Source: Pyricularia pennisetigena (lineage: Eukaryota > Ascomycota > Sordariomycetes > Magnaporthales > Pyriculariaceae). From it: a DNA stretch of 64,000 bases. Below are positions 23,265-33,446 of the stretch, in pieces; positions within the stretch are counted from its first letter, which is position 1, and every line of letters starts with the position of its first letter. Below the pieces are notes generated by a model. That model was not told where the DNA came from. It saw only the letters and a list, made by a program, of their open reading frames with translations, and searched no databases. The stretch spans positions 1,720,549 through 1,784,548 of the forward strand of contig NW_021940920.1 of the NCBI RefSeq assembly GCF_004337985.1. The letters run 5' to 3'. A program made the translations under genes and the position numbers.

Positions 23265-24300
23265 TCAGGCCGAGGTCGTCTCCTTCCTCAGGGAGCTGGA
23301 CGAGCTGTCGGTCAAGCACCTCGAGCCGGCGTGCGACTGCTCGGACCGCGGCGCGCTGGAAAAGGTGCTTGCCGACGCCGCGGCGGCCGGCTTCCCTCCG
23401 GTGCGCGGCTGCATCCAGGGCGCCATGAAGCTGGATGACGACGCCATCGCCAACATGCCGGTGGCCAAGCTCCACGCGGCGCTGGACCCGAAGCGGGTGG
23501 CGTCGTGGAACCTGCACGAGCTCCTGCCGCGGGACCTGGACTTTTTTGTCCTGCTCTCGTCCTTCTGCGGCATCTTTGGCAACCCGGGCCAGGCCAACTA
23601 CGCGGCGGGCGGCACGTTCGAGGACGCCCTCGCGCGCCACCGCACCTCGCTCGGCCAAAGGGCCGTCTCCATCGACCTGGCCCTGGTCGCCGAGGCCGGC
23701 TGGGCCAACGACAACTACGAAATGGTGGCCAGCAACCTGCGCACCCACGGCGGCATCCACAACGACCAGCTGATGGCGCTGCTGGACGTCGTCTGCGACC
23801 CGCGCTACGACGCCGATCACGACCACGACCCCCAGGTCGTGACCATCGTCGACCCGCCGCGCCACCTCTACCACCTGACCCGGGAGGGCCGGATCGTGTG
23901 GCCGACCAAGCCTCTGTTCCGGCACCTGCTGAAGATTGGCGAGACGAGCGACGGCGGCGGCGGCGGCGCAGGCACAGACGGCGACCAGAACGGGTCCGAG
24001 GCCGCCGTCAACTACGTGGCGCTCGTCAAGGCGGCGGCGTCGCTCGAGGAAGCGGGCGAGATCATCGCCTCTGGCCTCGTGCAGAAGCTCGCCAAGTCTC
24101 TGTCCGTCGACCCGGAGAGCTTGGACGTGGCGAGGCCGGCGTACGTGCTCGGTGTGGATTCGCTCATCGCCGTCGAGCTGCGGTACTGGTTCGTGCGGAC
24201 GTGTGGGATCGAGGTGCCTGTGTTTGTCATCATGAAAAACATGCCCCTGAGCGACTTGTGTGTGCATGCGGCCAGCAAGGTTTTGGAAGCGGCGATTTGA
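16172..24300 (+). CDS. highly reducing type I polyketide synthase
   Basis: Three exons (16172-16357, 16446-16590, 16676-24300) encode 2651 residues; the start is the ATG directly before the KS domain. Domains run KS (about 8-435; Cys179, His315, His353), AT (about 590-900; GHSSGE with Ser680), DH (about 980-1270; HALNGSAIYP with His1012, Asp1215), C-methyltransferase (about 1440-1650; ELGAGTG 1497-1503), ER (about 1905-2220; HAGAGGVGQ near 2051), KR (about 2250-2440; GGLGGLG, Tyr2419) and ACP (about 2570-2645; GVDSL with Ser2606). All catalytic residues I can place are present, so the enzyme should make a fully reducible, alpha-methylated chain from malonyl-CoA. There is no thioesterase, reductase or condensation domain after the ACP. 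Two low-complexity inserts are an NGNGSNGHLNGNG linker near 473 and a polyserine run near 2292-2308 in the KR. Both introns are short with GTAAGC/GTAAGT donors. Confidence 0.95.
23218..23265 (+). repeat. AGC microsatellite coding polyserine inside the KR domain
   Basis: An AGC-rich trinucleotide run, interrupted by one AGG and one AGT, codes for about 16 residues, all serine but one. It lies between the first strands of the KR Rossmann fold and the conserved middle of the domain, and keeps the reading frame. Confidence 0.85.
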
Positions 24301-24456
24301 TTTGGGGGAATATTGGGGGGGGGGGGGTTTGATTGTTTAGTGTAGCCTGTTGATCTGCCTTACTGCCTTATAATAGTATACATGGCCACTGCATGAGTCT
24401 ATGTTGTGCCAACTGAACATCTTGTGCTCTTTATTACTTCCGTCAAGCATCTCATC
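24301..24456. other. convergent 3' spacer with G13 run
   Basis: The PKS and the following methyltransferase end only 156 bases apart on opposite strands. The gap holds a run of 13 G at 24315-24327 and both transcript ends. Confidence 0.6.
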
Positions 24457-25689
24457 TCACACTCTACTGGCTATCTGAAACACCACCGACCCGTCGCCCG
24501 TCTCCTCAACCTCCCTCACCACGAATTTGCCAGTCGCCTCCCTCGCCTTGACGAACTGGTCCCCCGTGTATTTGAGGCAGCTGTTTGTGAGCACGTACTT
24601 GTCAGCCCCGCCGACCCGGACCGACACCAACGTCGTGGCCACGTTGACCGTGCCGATCTCGGTGTCTAAGGGCACGAGGTTGTACAGGTACCTGGGCGCC
24701 AGCGCAGCCTCGTGGCAGCCAAGCATCCGCTCCTCCTCGGACGAGACGTCGGACGCGGGCGACTCGACGTCGGGCGTTCCGGGCATGGCGTGGGGCCGCC
24801 AGCTCTTGTCGAACTTCTGGCCCACCAGCGCCGAGAAGCGCCGCATTTCGGGGTGCAGATAGAACCCCCGGATGACGTCGGTCTTGGCGTCCCCGGCCCG
24901 CCCGTCGCATATCTGCATCTCCGACAGGACGAGGTCGCCCGGCCGCGTCAGGCCCGCCAGCATGTTTCTGATCCTGGACGGCAGGTCGTTGCCCTCCTGG
25001 AACCCGAGGTTCGCAATCACGGTCACCATCTCGTCCGAGTCGTCCCCGTCGACGTCGCACCCGGGCAGCGGCGGGTACTCGTCCACTGACGCGTGGTAAA
25101 AGTCCTGCACCCAGTACGTGAAGCGGTCCGCGCCGATGATGGGCTCCAAGACGGCGCGCATCACGTGCTCGCTCTCCGGGTTGATGTCGAGCCCAATGTA
25201 TTGATGCAGACGAGCGCCCGATCCAGGACGCAGCAGCCGTGCCAGGATCACCGATGACTTCCAGGGCTCCGGCCCGAGCTCAACGTACCGGATGCGCCTG
25301 CCGCCGCTCAACCTTGCTACCTGGTCCGTGGCGGCGACCAAGGCCTCGTGGAAACTTGCGCCTCCGTGCGGGCCTGAGCAGAGCGTTGGGCTCTCGAGCG
25401 CCACTGGACGAAAATCGGTCTTGTATCAGCCGCTATTGGCGAAACCCTAGTAGACTGTCTGGATGCCCAAAGTCGACTTACTGCGGTTGATATTTGCCAT
25501 GGTGTCAAAGATGGCCCCCAGAACTTCTTGTTCGTCCAAAACATCCTCCGTGACATCCTTGACGCCGTCTGGGTTGTATTTGGCAGAATTGTCGAGAATG
25601 ATAATATCATCGGCTTCGATACCCGTCTCTGCCATGATGGACTTGGCAACGAGATCGTTGAACATGGGCATGTGGGCAACGGCAGCCAT
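24457..25689 (-). CDS. EgtD/Methyltransf_33-like SAM-dependent methyltransferase
   Basis: Two exons (25689-25482 and 25403-24457) encode 384 residues. The intron, 78 bases, has a GTAAGT donor, a GGCTGATAC branch-like site and a CAG acceptor; the split codon becomes ATG. Motif I reads YVELGPEPWKSS (109-120), followed by YIGLDINPESE, an ANLGFQEGN segment where EgtD-type enzymes have a GSTIGN-like loop, and LTRPGDLVLSEMQ. This order fits the histidine-specific/4-dimethylallyltryptophan N-methyltransferase superfamily (PF10017), whose members methylate amino groups. The N-terminal 70 residues do not look like EgtD or EasF, so the match is distant. Convergent with the PKS 156 bases away, it is very likely a cluster gene. 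An N-methylation role would imply a nitrogen-containing intermediate; that is inference. Confidence 0.65.
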
Positions 25690-26201
25690 TTTTTCTAGCT
25701 GATTTATATATATGTATATAAACGTAGATATTGGGAGATGGCTAAAGTGAGGATGCTTGAGACGAATGTTTGTAAATTCTAGATTTGTCTGGGATAGGAG
25801 ACACGGATCTGGAGGGCTTGTCTCTCTGAGCTGCTCTCTGAATCAAGATATCCACGGTGGCATCGAGGCGTTTTATACATCGGCTCGCAGACCGGAGAGC
25901 TTCCTCCTAGCAGTCATGATGAAGTATACCAAGAAAGGGAGACAGGCAACCCAGTCGGCGGCAAACGAGGCGGGAAGGCGTATCGAACATGACTGTTCAC
26001 GCGGAGTCGGGCGATGCTTTCGACACGTCTACTCCCGTAGGAAGCCCAGAATAGACCACATCAGAACTGCCATATCTCTCACGAACTCGTCCGCCGCATC
26101 TCTGTGCATGTCGAAATCTCACTGCATGCGTGAATCTCACTGTATATTGCATCCCCGGATAGGAAGGAAGTTGCATGCCGACATTTAGACTCGATATGTA
26201 G

Positions 26202-26280
26202 ATCATGTAGGTCATGTAGGTCATGTAGGTCATGTAGGTCATGTAGGTCATGTAGGTCATGTAGGTCATTTAGGTCATGT
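26202..26280. repeat. 9-bp tandem array (GTCATGTAG)n
   Basis: Nearly nine head-to-tail copies of a GTCATGTAG-type unit, with one variant copy near the right end (T for G). It lies about 0.5 kb upstream of the EgtD-like methyltransferase start. Confidence 0.9.
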
Positions 26281-26797
26281 ATGTCCGCGTCCCGAAGGAG
26301 CAGGCAGGACGGCAAGACGGCAAGACGGCAACATGCAAGCCTCGCGGGCCGCCAAGCAGGTCTTGATGCAAGCTCAATCACAAACGGCTGGTGCTTTTGG
26401 CTTGCGGCTTGTGCCAGGCAAAAAGCAAAAAGCAAAACTGATGTATCATGACCGTTTTGATCGTTTCCCCGCTCTGGGGTTCGCTCCCAGTTCTCTGATG
26501 CAGTGATTGGATGGGTTAGCCACTTGTGCAGCCTTGAGTAACATCGTCAACGGCCTGCCTCGGCGTAAGACACCAAACCATCCACTGGTAAGATTGGTGT
26601 CGCAGGCATGCAAAGATTGTTCGGACGTGGTTAAACAGCAAACGGGAAACTACTTGCTTGTCCAACCTGTACCCAGACCCGCTGGAAGGTTTCTCACCTT
26701 GTCATCTTGAACCTCTAGAGGTATTGTCAATCTTCGATTTTTGTAGAAAAGACAAGAATGCAAATTTCTGCGACAAAAAGCCGAGGTATGCTTGGCG

Positions 26798-26798
26798 T

Positions 26799-26846
<48 letters not shown>
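26798..26846. repeat. T21-A28 homopolymer palindrome
   Basis: A run of 21 T is followed directly by 28 A, so the two halves can pair perfectly with no loop sequence. It lies in non-coding DNA between the second methyltransferase and the transporter. Confidence 0.9.
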
Positions 26847-26850
<4 letters not shown>

Positions 26851-27808
26851 GGAAAAGAAGCGTCTTCCCTGCCGTGAGAGCGGCTGGAAAGAAAGGATAC
26901 TCCCGTATTCATATCTCCTTACAACCTGAACTGTGCATTCGAAACAGGAGCCTTTCCTCCGGCTCTAACCATTGGCAGATCACAACACGTCAAATTGACA
27001 TGCCGCCCTGTAACCTGACGTCATCTTGAGGTGCAAGGTACAAAACAAAAGGTGGATATCAGCACAAGTTCTTTACTGCAGGCTCTGCTGCCAAGACGGC
27101 GCGCTTTGCAACAGGATTTTGTTCTCTGGAGCGGTGACTATCGTGTCTTGAAAGTTGAAACTATATTTCCTTACCTTAACGTTATTCAAATACGGAAAAG
27201 GAAAAGAGCTGCTTACAGCAATGTAAGCAAGGCTCGATATCGGCAATAGGAAACCTTTCTCTGGCTTGAAAAAATTGGATAATGAGCCACTCGAATAGAC
27301 TCACAAAAGAATATCCCTTTTCCTTGGATGACGTCATAACAAGACACAAACAAAGAGGACATGCAAATCTTGCTGCACAAGGAGCTTCTGCTCCGGTTGG
27401 TGACCAAGCAACGGGCATGCTGTTGATAAGCTGCCATCACCTACACCCAGCTCCAGCCTAATGTGAGCCATGCACGATACATGGCCATGCACCTTCTTGT
27501 TGCAACGAGCGGTAAAACGCCGATCTGGATGCTGCATAGCCCAGCCCCTCTTCATCGCATACACATGTCATGGATGTCGTTGAGCATTCAAATCCCACGC
27601 TCTTTTGGCAAAATCACCAGCTTCTGCGATTGATGATTTGAGCCCGGCAAATTCGGGGCAGGCGTTTGCAGGCGGGATTCTTACCAGCCTGACCTTCTCT
27701 AGAGTCTACCACACCACAAGTGTCACCTTGTTTGCTTTTTACCTGGCTGTGATCTCACAAATTTGCCGCAGCCTTTTTTCTTTTTTTTTTTTTTTTACCT
27801 CTAGCATC

Positions 27809-29480
27809 ATGTCGGGTCGTCAAGATCCCCAGACACGGCCCGGCGCAGGGTCTATGCGAAGAGTGTCGACGTTTCAACGGATTCGCGAGGGGGTTGCTCA
27901 GGACGACAACGGATCCCTGCGCCATGATTCGGCACTGCTGCGGCCTACACGGCCGGCTGCGGTCAGACGGGGCACGTCGCAAAACTCGCTCGCTCAATTT
28001 CGAGCCGCCGCGCCTGGTCTGACGCCCCGGGTCGAGAAGGGAGAGCCGAGCTTTCCCCTCGAGCCCCCGTCGTCGACCGACAGTCACAGCGAGAAGGACG
28101 TCGACGGCATCGACTACCCCGAGGGCGGGTTGGAGGCGTGGCTCGTGGTGCTCGGTTCCTGGTGCGCCATGACGGCTGGCCTCGGCATCGTCAACTCTAC
28201 CGGCATAATCGAGGCCTACGTGTCGAACACGGTTCTGTCCTCGAGCTCCAGCAACGCCGTTGGGTGGCTCATCGGCATATACGTTTTCGTGTCTTACTTT
28301 GGCAGCATCCAGGTCGGCCCACTGTTCGATGCCGTTGGGCCGAGGGGCTTGATGATCACGGGGACCATCTGTTTGATTATCGGCACCTTTACGGCCGCCG
28401 AGTGCAAGAGCAAGTCTGCCCGTCTCCTCCCTTTCTGTTTCATGTTTGGTTGGGAAAATTCCATGTTCTGACAAAAGTGCCGTGCTAGATTATTACCAGC
28501 TGCTCTTGGCGCTGTCCATCCTCAGCGGGATTGGGAACTCGTTCCTTTTCACTCCAGCCATGGGAGCCATATCTCATTGGTTCAACAAGCGCCGCGGAAC
28601 TGCGAGCGGAGTCGCCTTCATAGGCAGCGGGTTCGGAGGTGTCCTCTTCCCCATGATCTTTCAGGCACTCATACCCAAGGTCGGCTGGCCCTGGACGATG
28701 CGAGTCATCGGTTTTGTTCTGCTGGTCCTCTGCCTGCTGAGCATCGTTTTCTGTCGTGGACGCCTGCCCACCAAGAAGCTCGGAACCCCCGAGAACCCGT
28801 ACAAGGATCTGCTCCCCAGCCTCAGCATCTTCAAAGACGGCACGGGGGCCATGCTGGTCACGACGCTCGGCGTGTTCTTCGTCGAGTGGGCCTACTTTGT
28901 CCCAATCACATATGTGCCCAGCTACTACCTCGTCCGCCAGGGCCTGCACGGCGCCGAGAACGCTGTGAACGGCGAGGCCCGGTTTGCGTACCAGCTGCTC
29001 GCTATCCTCAACGGGGCGTCGTGCTTTGGTCGATACCTGCCCGGCTATCTGGCAGACAAGATCGGCAGGTTCAACACCATGGTCCTCGGATCACTGCTGG
29101 CGTTGATCTCCGTGGCCGGCCTGTGGCTGCCGGACTGCCTCTCTGATCGACCGCCCAGCCTCGCCCTGCTCATCTCGTTTGTTGTGATATTCGGCTTTGC
29201 GAGCGGCGCCAACATCACCCTGACCCCTATCTGTATTGGCCAGCTGTGCAGGACCGAGGACTACGGCCGGTACTATGCGACCGCCTTCACCGTGTGCAGC
29301 TTTGGCTGCTTGACGAGCATACCGATCGCCGCCAACCTGTCTACCGTGACTGGAGATTCTGGGAGGAGAAGCTTCTGGGCCCTCATCCTCTTCACCTGCG
29401 TCAGCTACGTCGCTGCGTTTGCCTGTTTTCTGTGGGTGAGAGTGACGCGGAAAGGCATGAACTGGAGGACGGTTTGGTGA
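27809..29480 (+). CDS. MFS transporter, monocarboxylate (MCT/SLC16) type
   Basis: Two exons (27809-28409 and 28489-29480) give 530 residues. A polar cytoplasmic N-terminus of about 105 residues is followed by two blocks of six transmembrane helices typical of fungal monocarboxylate-transporter-like permeases, including the opening PEGGLEAWLVVLGSW segment and the cytoplasmic loop FNKRRGTASG. No GT donor restores a sensible frame. A GC donor (GCAAGT at 28410) with the acceptor CTAG at 28488 gives a 79-base intron, keeps the frame and yields the expected CKNYYQ segment at the start of a helix, so I favour a GC-AG intron. As the last cluster-like gene beside the PKS, it may export the product or import a precursor. 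Confidence 0.85.
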
Positions 29481-30731
29481 AAGAGCAACGTCTTTTTTTT
29501 TTTTTTTTCGGGGGTCAGAGTGGCTTCTCGGGCCCCTCGTTCCTTGGCTTGCCAGGAGCCCACGAGACAGCCCCTGCATGCGTCCGTACTACTTTCCACA
29601 CTTTTCCAAAAATCCGCCTGGGCTCTTTACTGAGCTCGGGCGACCTGGTCAAAGACCCCATACAGTTGACCCCCTTATTCATCCAGAGGGCGGGCTGTGG
29701 CGCCATCAATCCTGGTTCGCCACGCCGAACAATTGTTCAATTGAACAGGGACCATAGGGCTTAGGTGCTATTAACACGCCCGGGAAACGCGTGGGTTTTT
29801 TTCTATTGTAGATAGTTGATACCCGACTTTTTGTATTGGAGAAATTTATAGAGTCATGGGATACCGTAGCGAAATTTCCATGTTCGGCCCGCACCATAGC
29901 GTTTGAGACTATGGACGCCTCAGGGGGGGACCTCTCTTGCACGGCTTTAAATCGGGGGGATATGCTTCTACATAGACAGCAGGAAAAAGCAACTCTTATT
30001 AGATTTAAGTAGTCTAGTCTGTGGTCTCATGGCGATTCTTGCGCCTTCTTCGCTATGATGATTACAATTTCAAAACACGGGCGCCGCAACCTCGCATGTC
30101 GCTGTGATCAATGTGGTAAGTATCAGTGCTTCCCGGGCCAGGCAAGGCGAAAAGGGGCCTCTAGAAAAAAAAAAAAGAGTCCAAGCAAATCTAGCCACTA
30201 GCATTGGCCTCCGTCTGGGCCCGAAATTAAACGGCGGTGCTGAAACCCTCGAGTCCCGGTTGCACGTGGCGCCCACTAGCTCCTTCGCTCCATCAGCAAA
30301 AGCTTGTTCGGCCCAGTCCCAGCCCCTGGAGTATTGGCCTCATAGGGCGCGGTGGTCGATGCGTCGCAACAGTGGCTGGACCAGATCCGACAGCTCATTT
30401 ACCGTACCATACGCTCGGGAGGCACGGGAAGCACACGATATCGGGTACTGCATGGTGCAGGGTCCATGACACCATGCCGGCCTCGACCGTGGTCCGTGAA
30501 GCTTGTTTCGACCCTCTGGTGGCTTCCTCTTCTCGTATGTGACGAAAGCTCTATTGATTGATCGAGTTTAAGAAGAGGGAGTTGCTTCGCCCTCTCGATC
30601 GATTTCTTGCATTCTGTTCAGCATCATCACCACTCGCTCCATTCACCATCACTCGCTCACTCACAAACCAACTCGAACCACAGTCATTCGCTTTCTTTAC
30701 GGCTTAAGCTCCGCCACCACCACCAGCAAAA
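29481..30731. other. spacer after the cluster, no gene seen
   Basis: This 1.25 kb holds a T-run just after the transporter stop and several open frames under 125 codons without recognisable domains. It probably marks the right boundary of the metabolite cluster, because the following genes look unrelated to it. The last 150 bases are rich in CA and CT, as is common in fungal 5' leaders. Confidence 0.4.
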
Positions 30732-31364
30732 ATGCAGCTCATCACCATCCTCGCCTTTGCCCTGCCCGCCCTCGCGGCCCCGGGCGTCGACAGCCTTCTC
30801 CGCCGCCCTTCGCCTTCCCAAAAGGCGCTCAGCTGCCCGACCAACGCGGTGCAGAAGGACGGCATGCTGGGCGACAACTTCATCGAGCCCGCCCTCCTCC
30901 TGCCCTTCGCCGCCAGCCAGCCCGACCGGGCGTTCCAGCCGTCGACCTGGGCGACCATCACGCCCAAGGACAAGTGCACCATCTTCAACCTCGAGCTGCC
31001 GGCCGAGAGGGTCATCAGCAAGAACTGCAGCCTGGTCTTTGACTTCCCCGCCTGCGACAACTCCCGCTACCGCTTCCAGGGCCCCGGCAACTTCCTCTTC
31101 CAACCCTACGCCATCGGCTCCGGTGCCGTCGCCGGCAACACCACCTACAACAACCAGCCCCAGAAGCTCGGCAACCTCCCCGACCGCCAGCTCCTGCCCG
31201 GCAACAGCTACGTCATCAACTCGGGCTCGTGCGAGATTCCCGCCGGCACCCCGGGCACCGTCACCTTTGCCGGCAGCCTGTGCTCGCCCGACTCGACTCT
31301 GTCCTTCCGCCAGGAGAACAAGCAGTGCCCGCTCGGCTTCTTTGTCCTGATCAGCGATGCTTGA
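30732..31364 (+). CDS. secreted protein with But2 C-terminal-like domain
   Basis: A single exon encodes 210 residues. Residues 1-16 (MQLITILAFALPALAA) form a clear signal peptide. The mature protein shows the pattern of the fungal ubiquitin-3-binding protein But2 C-terminal family: a CTIFNLELP-like strand, CSLVFDFP, and a late PGTVTFAGSLC segment with regularly placed cysteines. Members are abundant secreted or wall-associated proteins of unknown biochemical role in filamentous ascomycetes; some are expressed during host contact. The start is the first ATG after a CA-rich leader. GC-rich codon use is typical of a well expressed gene. Confidence 0.75.
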   Translation: MQLITILAFALPALAAPGVDSLLRRPSPSQKALSCPTNAVQKDGMLGDNFIEPALLLPFAASQPDRAFQPSTWATITPKDKCTIFNLELPAERVISKNCSLVFDFPACDNSRYRFQGPGNFLFQPYAIGSGAVAGNTTYNNQPQKLGNLPDRQLLPGNSYVINSGSCEIPAGTPGTVTFAGSLCSPDSTLSFRQENKQCPLGFFVLISDA

Positions 31365-33446
31365 GTGGTTGACGAGGACGACGTTGTGGTGGAGACGGGA
31401 TTAGGTGCCACCGTGTGACTGTAGATTTGATGGCACTTGGGAAGTTGGGGGGTCGACGTGGGGATGCAGTGGTGCCATCCCTGGGAGGCGGTAATTTTAG
31501 GAACTTACATATTAATACGCGTTAGAGGATAGATTAGACTAATAACACTTCGATTCCCTACATCGGAGCCCAGTATCCTTTTTCACTCCTCAATAGCAGA
31601 TGACCATGACCGTTTCGACTATCTTGCGCTTGGCCTCCGGGAACACACCAGTGTGCATGTAGTAAACTACCTAGAGAAAAACAAGGCAGAGCCAAGAAAA
31701 GAAGAATGTAGAAAAACCGAGTTTCTTTTCCGCGGTGACTTAATCAATCGCTCGATCTGTGCTGTAGAAGAACGGACGACTTCAACCATGTATTCTTTGC
31801 TGAAAAGCCTTGGGCCGTCTATCCGAATCAACTTCAACAAGTATCTTTGGTCGAATTAACTTTACTGTGTTCGGTTCGTTGACAGGTGCGTTGCCCTCCA
31901 CAAAAGGAGACGAGCTTGTCCTTTTTGACTTTTACGCCAATCAAACCCTTGGTCTACAAACTTTGTCCATTTTCGTTTCCTCTCCCCCTTGCAGTCCGCT
32001 TTAGCCCAAAAAGGAGTGCTTGTGCCATCATCCAAACTAAATGATCTCCACTCGATACAGCCCTCCACAGAGGCATCTTTTTGCATAACTCTTTTAATCC
32101 TTCAGATTTAGGCTCGCGCCGCTGCGGCGGGCAAGATTGGCACCTGCGGGAAACGTCGGGCTAGCAATAGCGCCCGTCTCAGCTAGGTAAAACTCTATCT
32201 TTTTACGTAGGTTATGCTTTCTTTCGTCGCAATATTCTAGAAGGCTTACGATATTTGCCGCTGGTCACCGCAACTTTCCGAAGATGGATTAGAGTACAAG
32301 ACTAAACGCACAAGAGGTCCCAATCTGGAGTCCATTGCGAAAACAAACCATATAATTCATTGGCATCTTGTGACATTGAGATTTATCACTGGGATCGCCT
32401 TGAGCACGGCGGGATGGACTTGACAGGCGACTGTATCTGCTACCATGAGCAGCTCGTTTTAGCTTACTGGTGGTTGGCACTAAACTCATTCTGGGCTGCC
32501 GGGGTGCAGTATCTGTATATCGACTGCAAGCATGACAGTGGTGCGGAGATGAGGTACCGTCAGCTGCGTTGATATTTTATCCAATTGCTTGGTAGGTATG
32601 CCGCACAACGTTCAATATTCGCGTCATACATCGAGAGGAGCATGGTCGGAACTACTTAATTTGTTCCTACCTAGTGTGGTCCTTGGTATATTTTGCTGGG
32701 TGGGACATAGCGTTTGGTATAGAGTTGGTAGTGTGCCTTGGAGCATAGTTATCATTATTTTGGTATGTCCCAGAACCAACCGTCTTATGGTCAACTGCTG
32801 GATACTTTTCAAATGGCGAAAGAACTTTCTTTAAAATGCTTGGCAGGAGCATTCAAATGGTTTACTTGGCGTTTGTTCAATGGTTTGACATGTGGGTTAC
32901 ACTCAACTCGCCTTGAAAGTTGAGATCTGCATATTGTTCTGTATATCTGTTTTCTATGTGGCATGGTCCACGTCGCCCATTATGTAAATGTTCCAGCTTT
33001 CGTAGAACCCAACAATATTTCCTGGAAAAGTCCTTTGTTCTCATCTGAAGGATATAACCGCGAGCTTTTGCGGCAGGAAACCTCCATCTGGCAAATGCTG
33101 TCAGGACGGAAAATGCAGTGCAGGTTTTTGCAAGCCAAATCATCATAAACAGGATCTGCTTTGTTCCCTTTAGACTCTTTAGGTTGTGACAAAGATGTGA
33201 CTGCCTCTTCTAGCCTTTGCCTTTGATTTCAAAAAGGGACAAAGGAGTCTCGGTCTTTGATACATTGGACATTCTGTATATTAGACAAACGATTCCTAAT
33301 TTCAAAACCGCGTGAGTAGATTTATAGTTCTTTGACGGGGAGAACCAGCCAGAAGTCATTCAGAAAGTCTTATCCTCATTGCTTTCGTCGGACAAACTCA
33401 ATATAGGCAGCTGCAAAACACACATCGCTATCCAATACAATTTATC
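31365..33446. other. AT-richer spacer, no gene seen
   Basis: About 2.1 kb without a supportable gene. The open frames here are short (under 90 codons), overlap on both strands and lack domains. No terminal repeats or tRNA-like folds were recognised by eye. Confidence 0.4.

Larger units (their letters stand above)
25690..27808. other. gene-poor spacer with several simple repeats
   Basis: No gene is supported in these 2.1 kb. The spacer carries a 9-bp tandem array (26202-26280), a short GACGGCAA repeat near 26310-26330 and a T21-A28 palindrome (26798-26846). Just before the transporter start there is a T-rich stretch ending in CTCTAG, which could be the 3' end of an intron in the 5' leader. 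Open frames inside the tandem array are artefacts of the repeat. Confidence 0.45.

Noticed and set aside
25997..26435. Open frames with MTY and HDL repeats
   Set aside because: They are translations of the 9-bp tandem array in different frames, not genes.
26460..26505. tRNA-like T-arm hairpin around CTGGGGTTCGCTCCCAG
   Set aside because: No D arm, anticodon arm or acceptor pairing is present, and the loop lacks the conserved A58; it is only a small hairpin.
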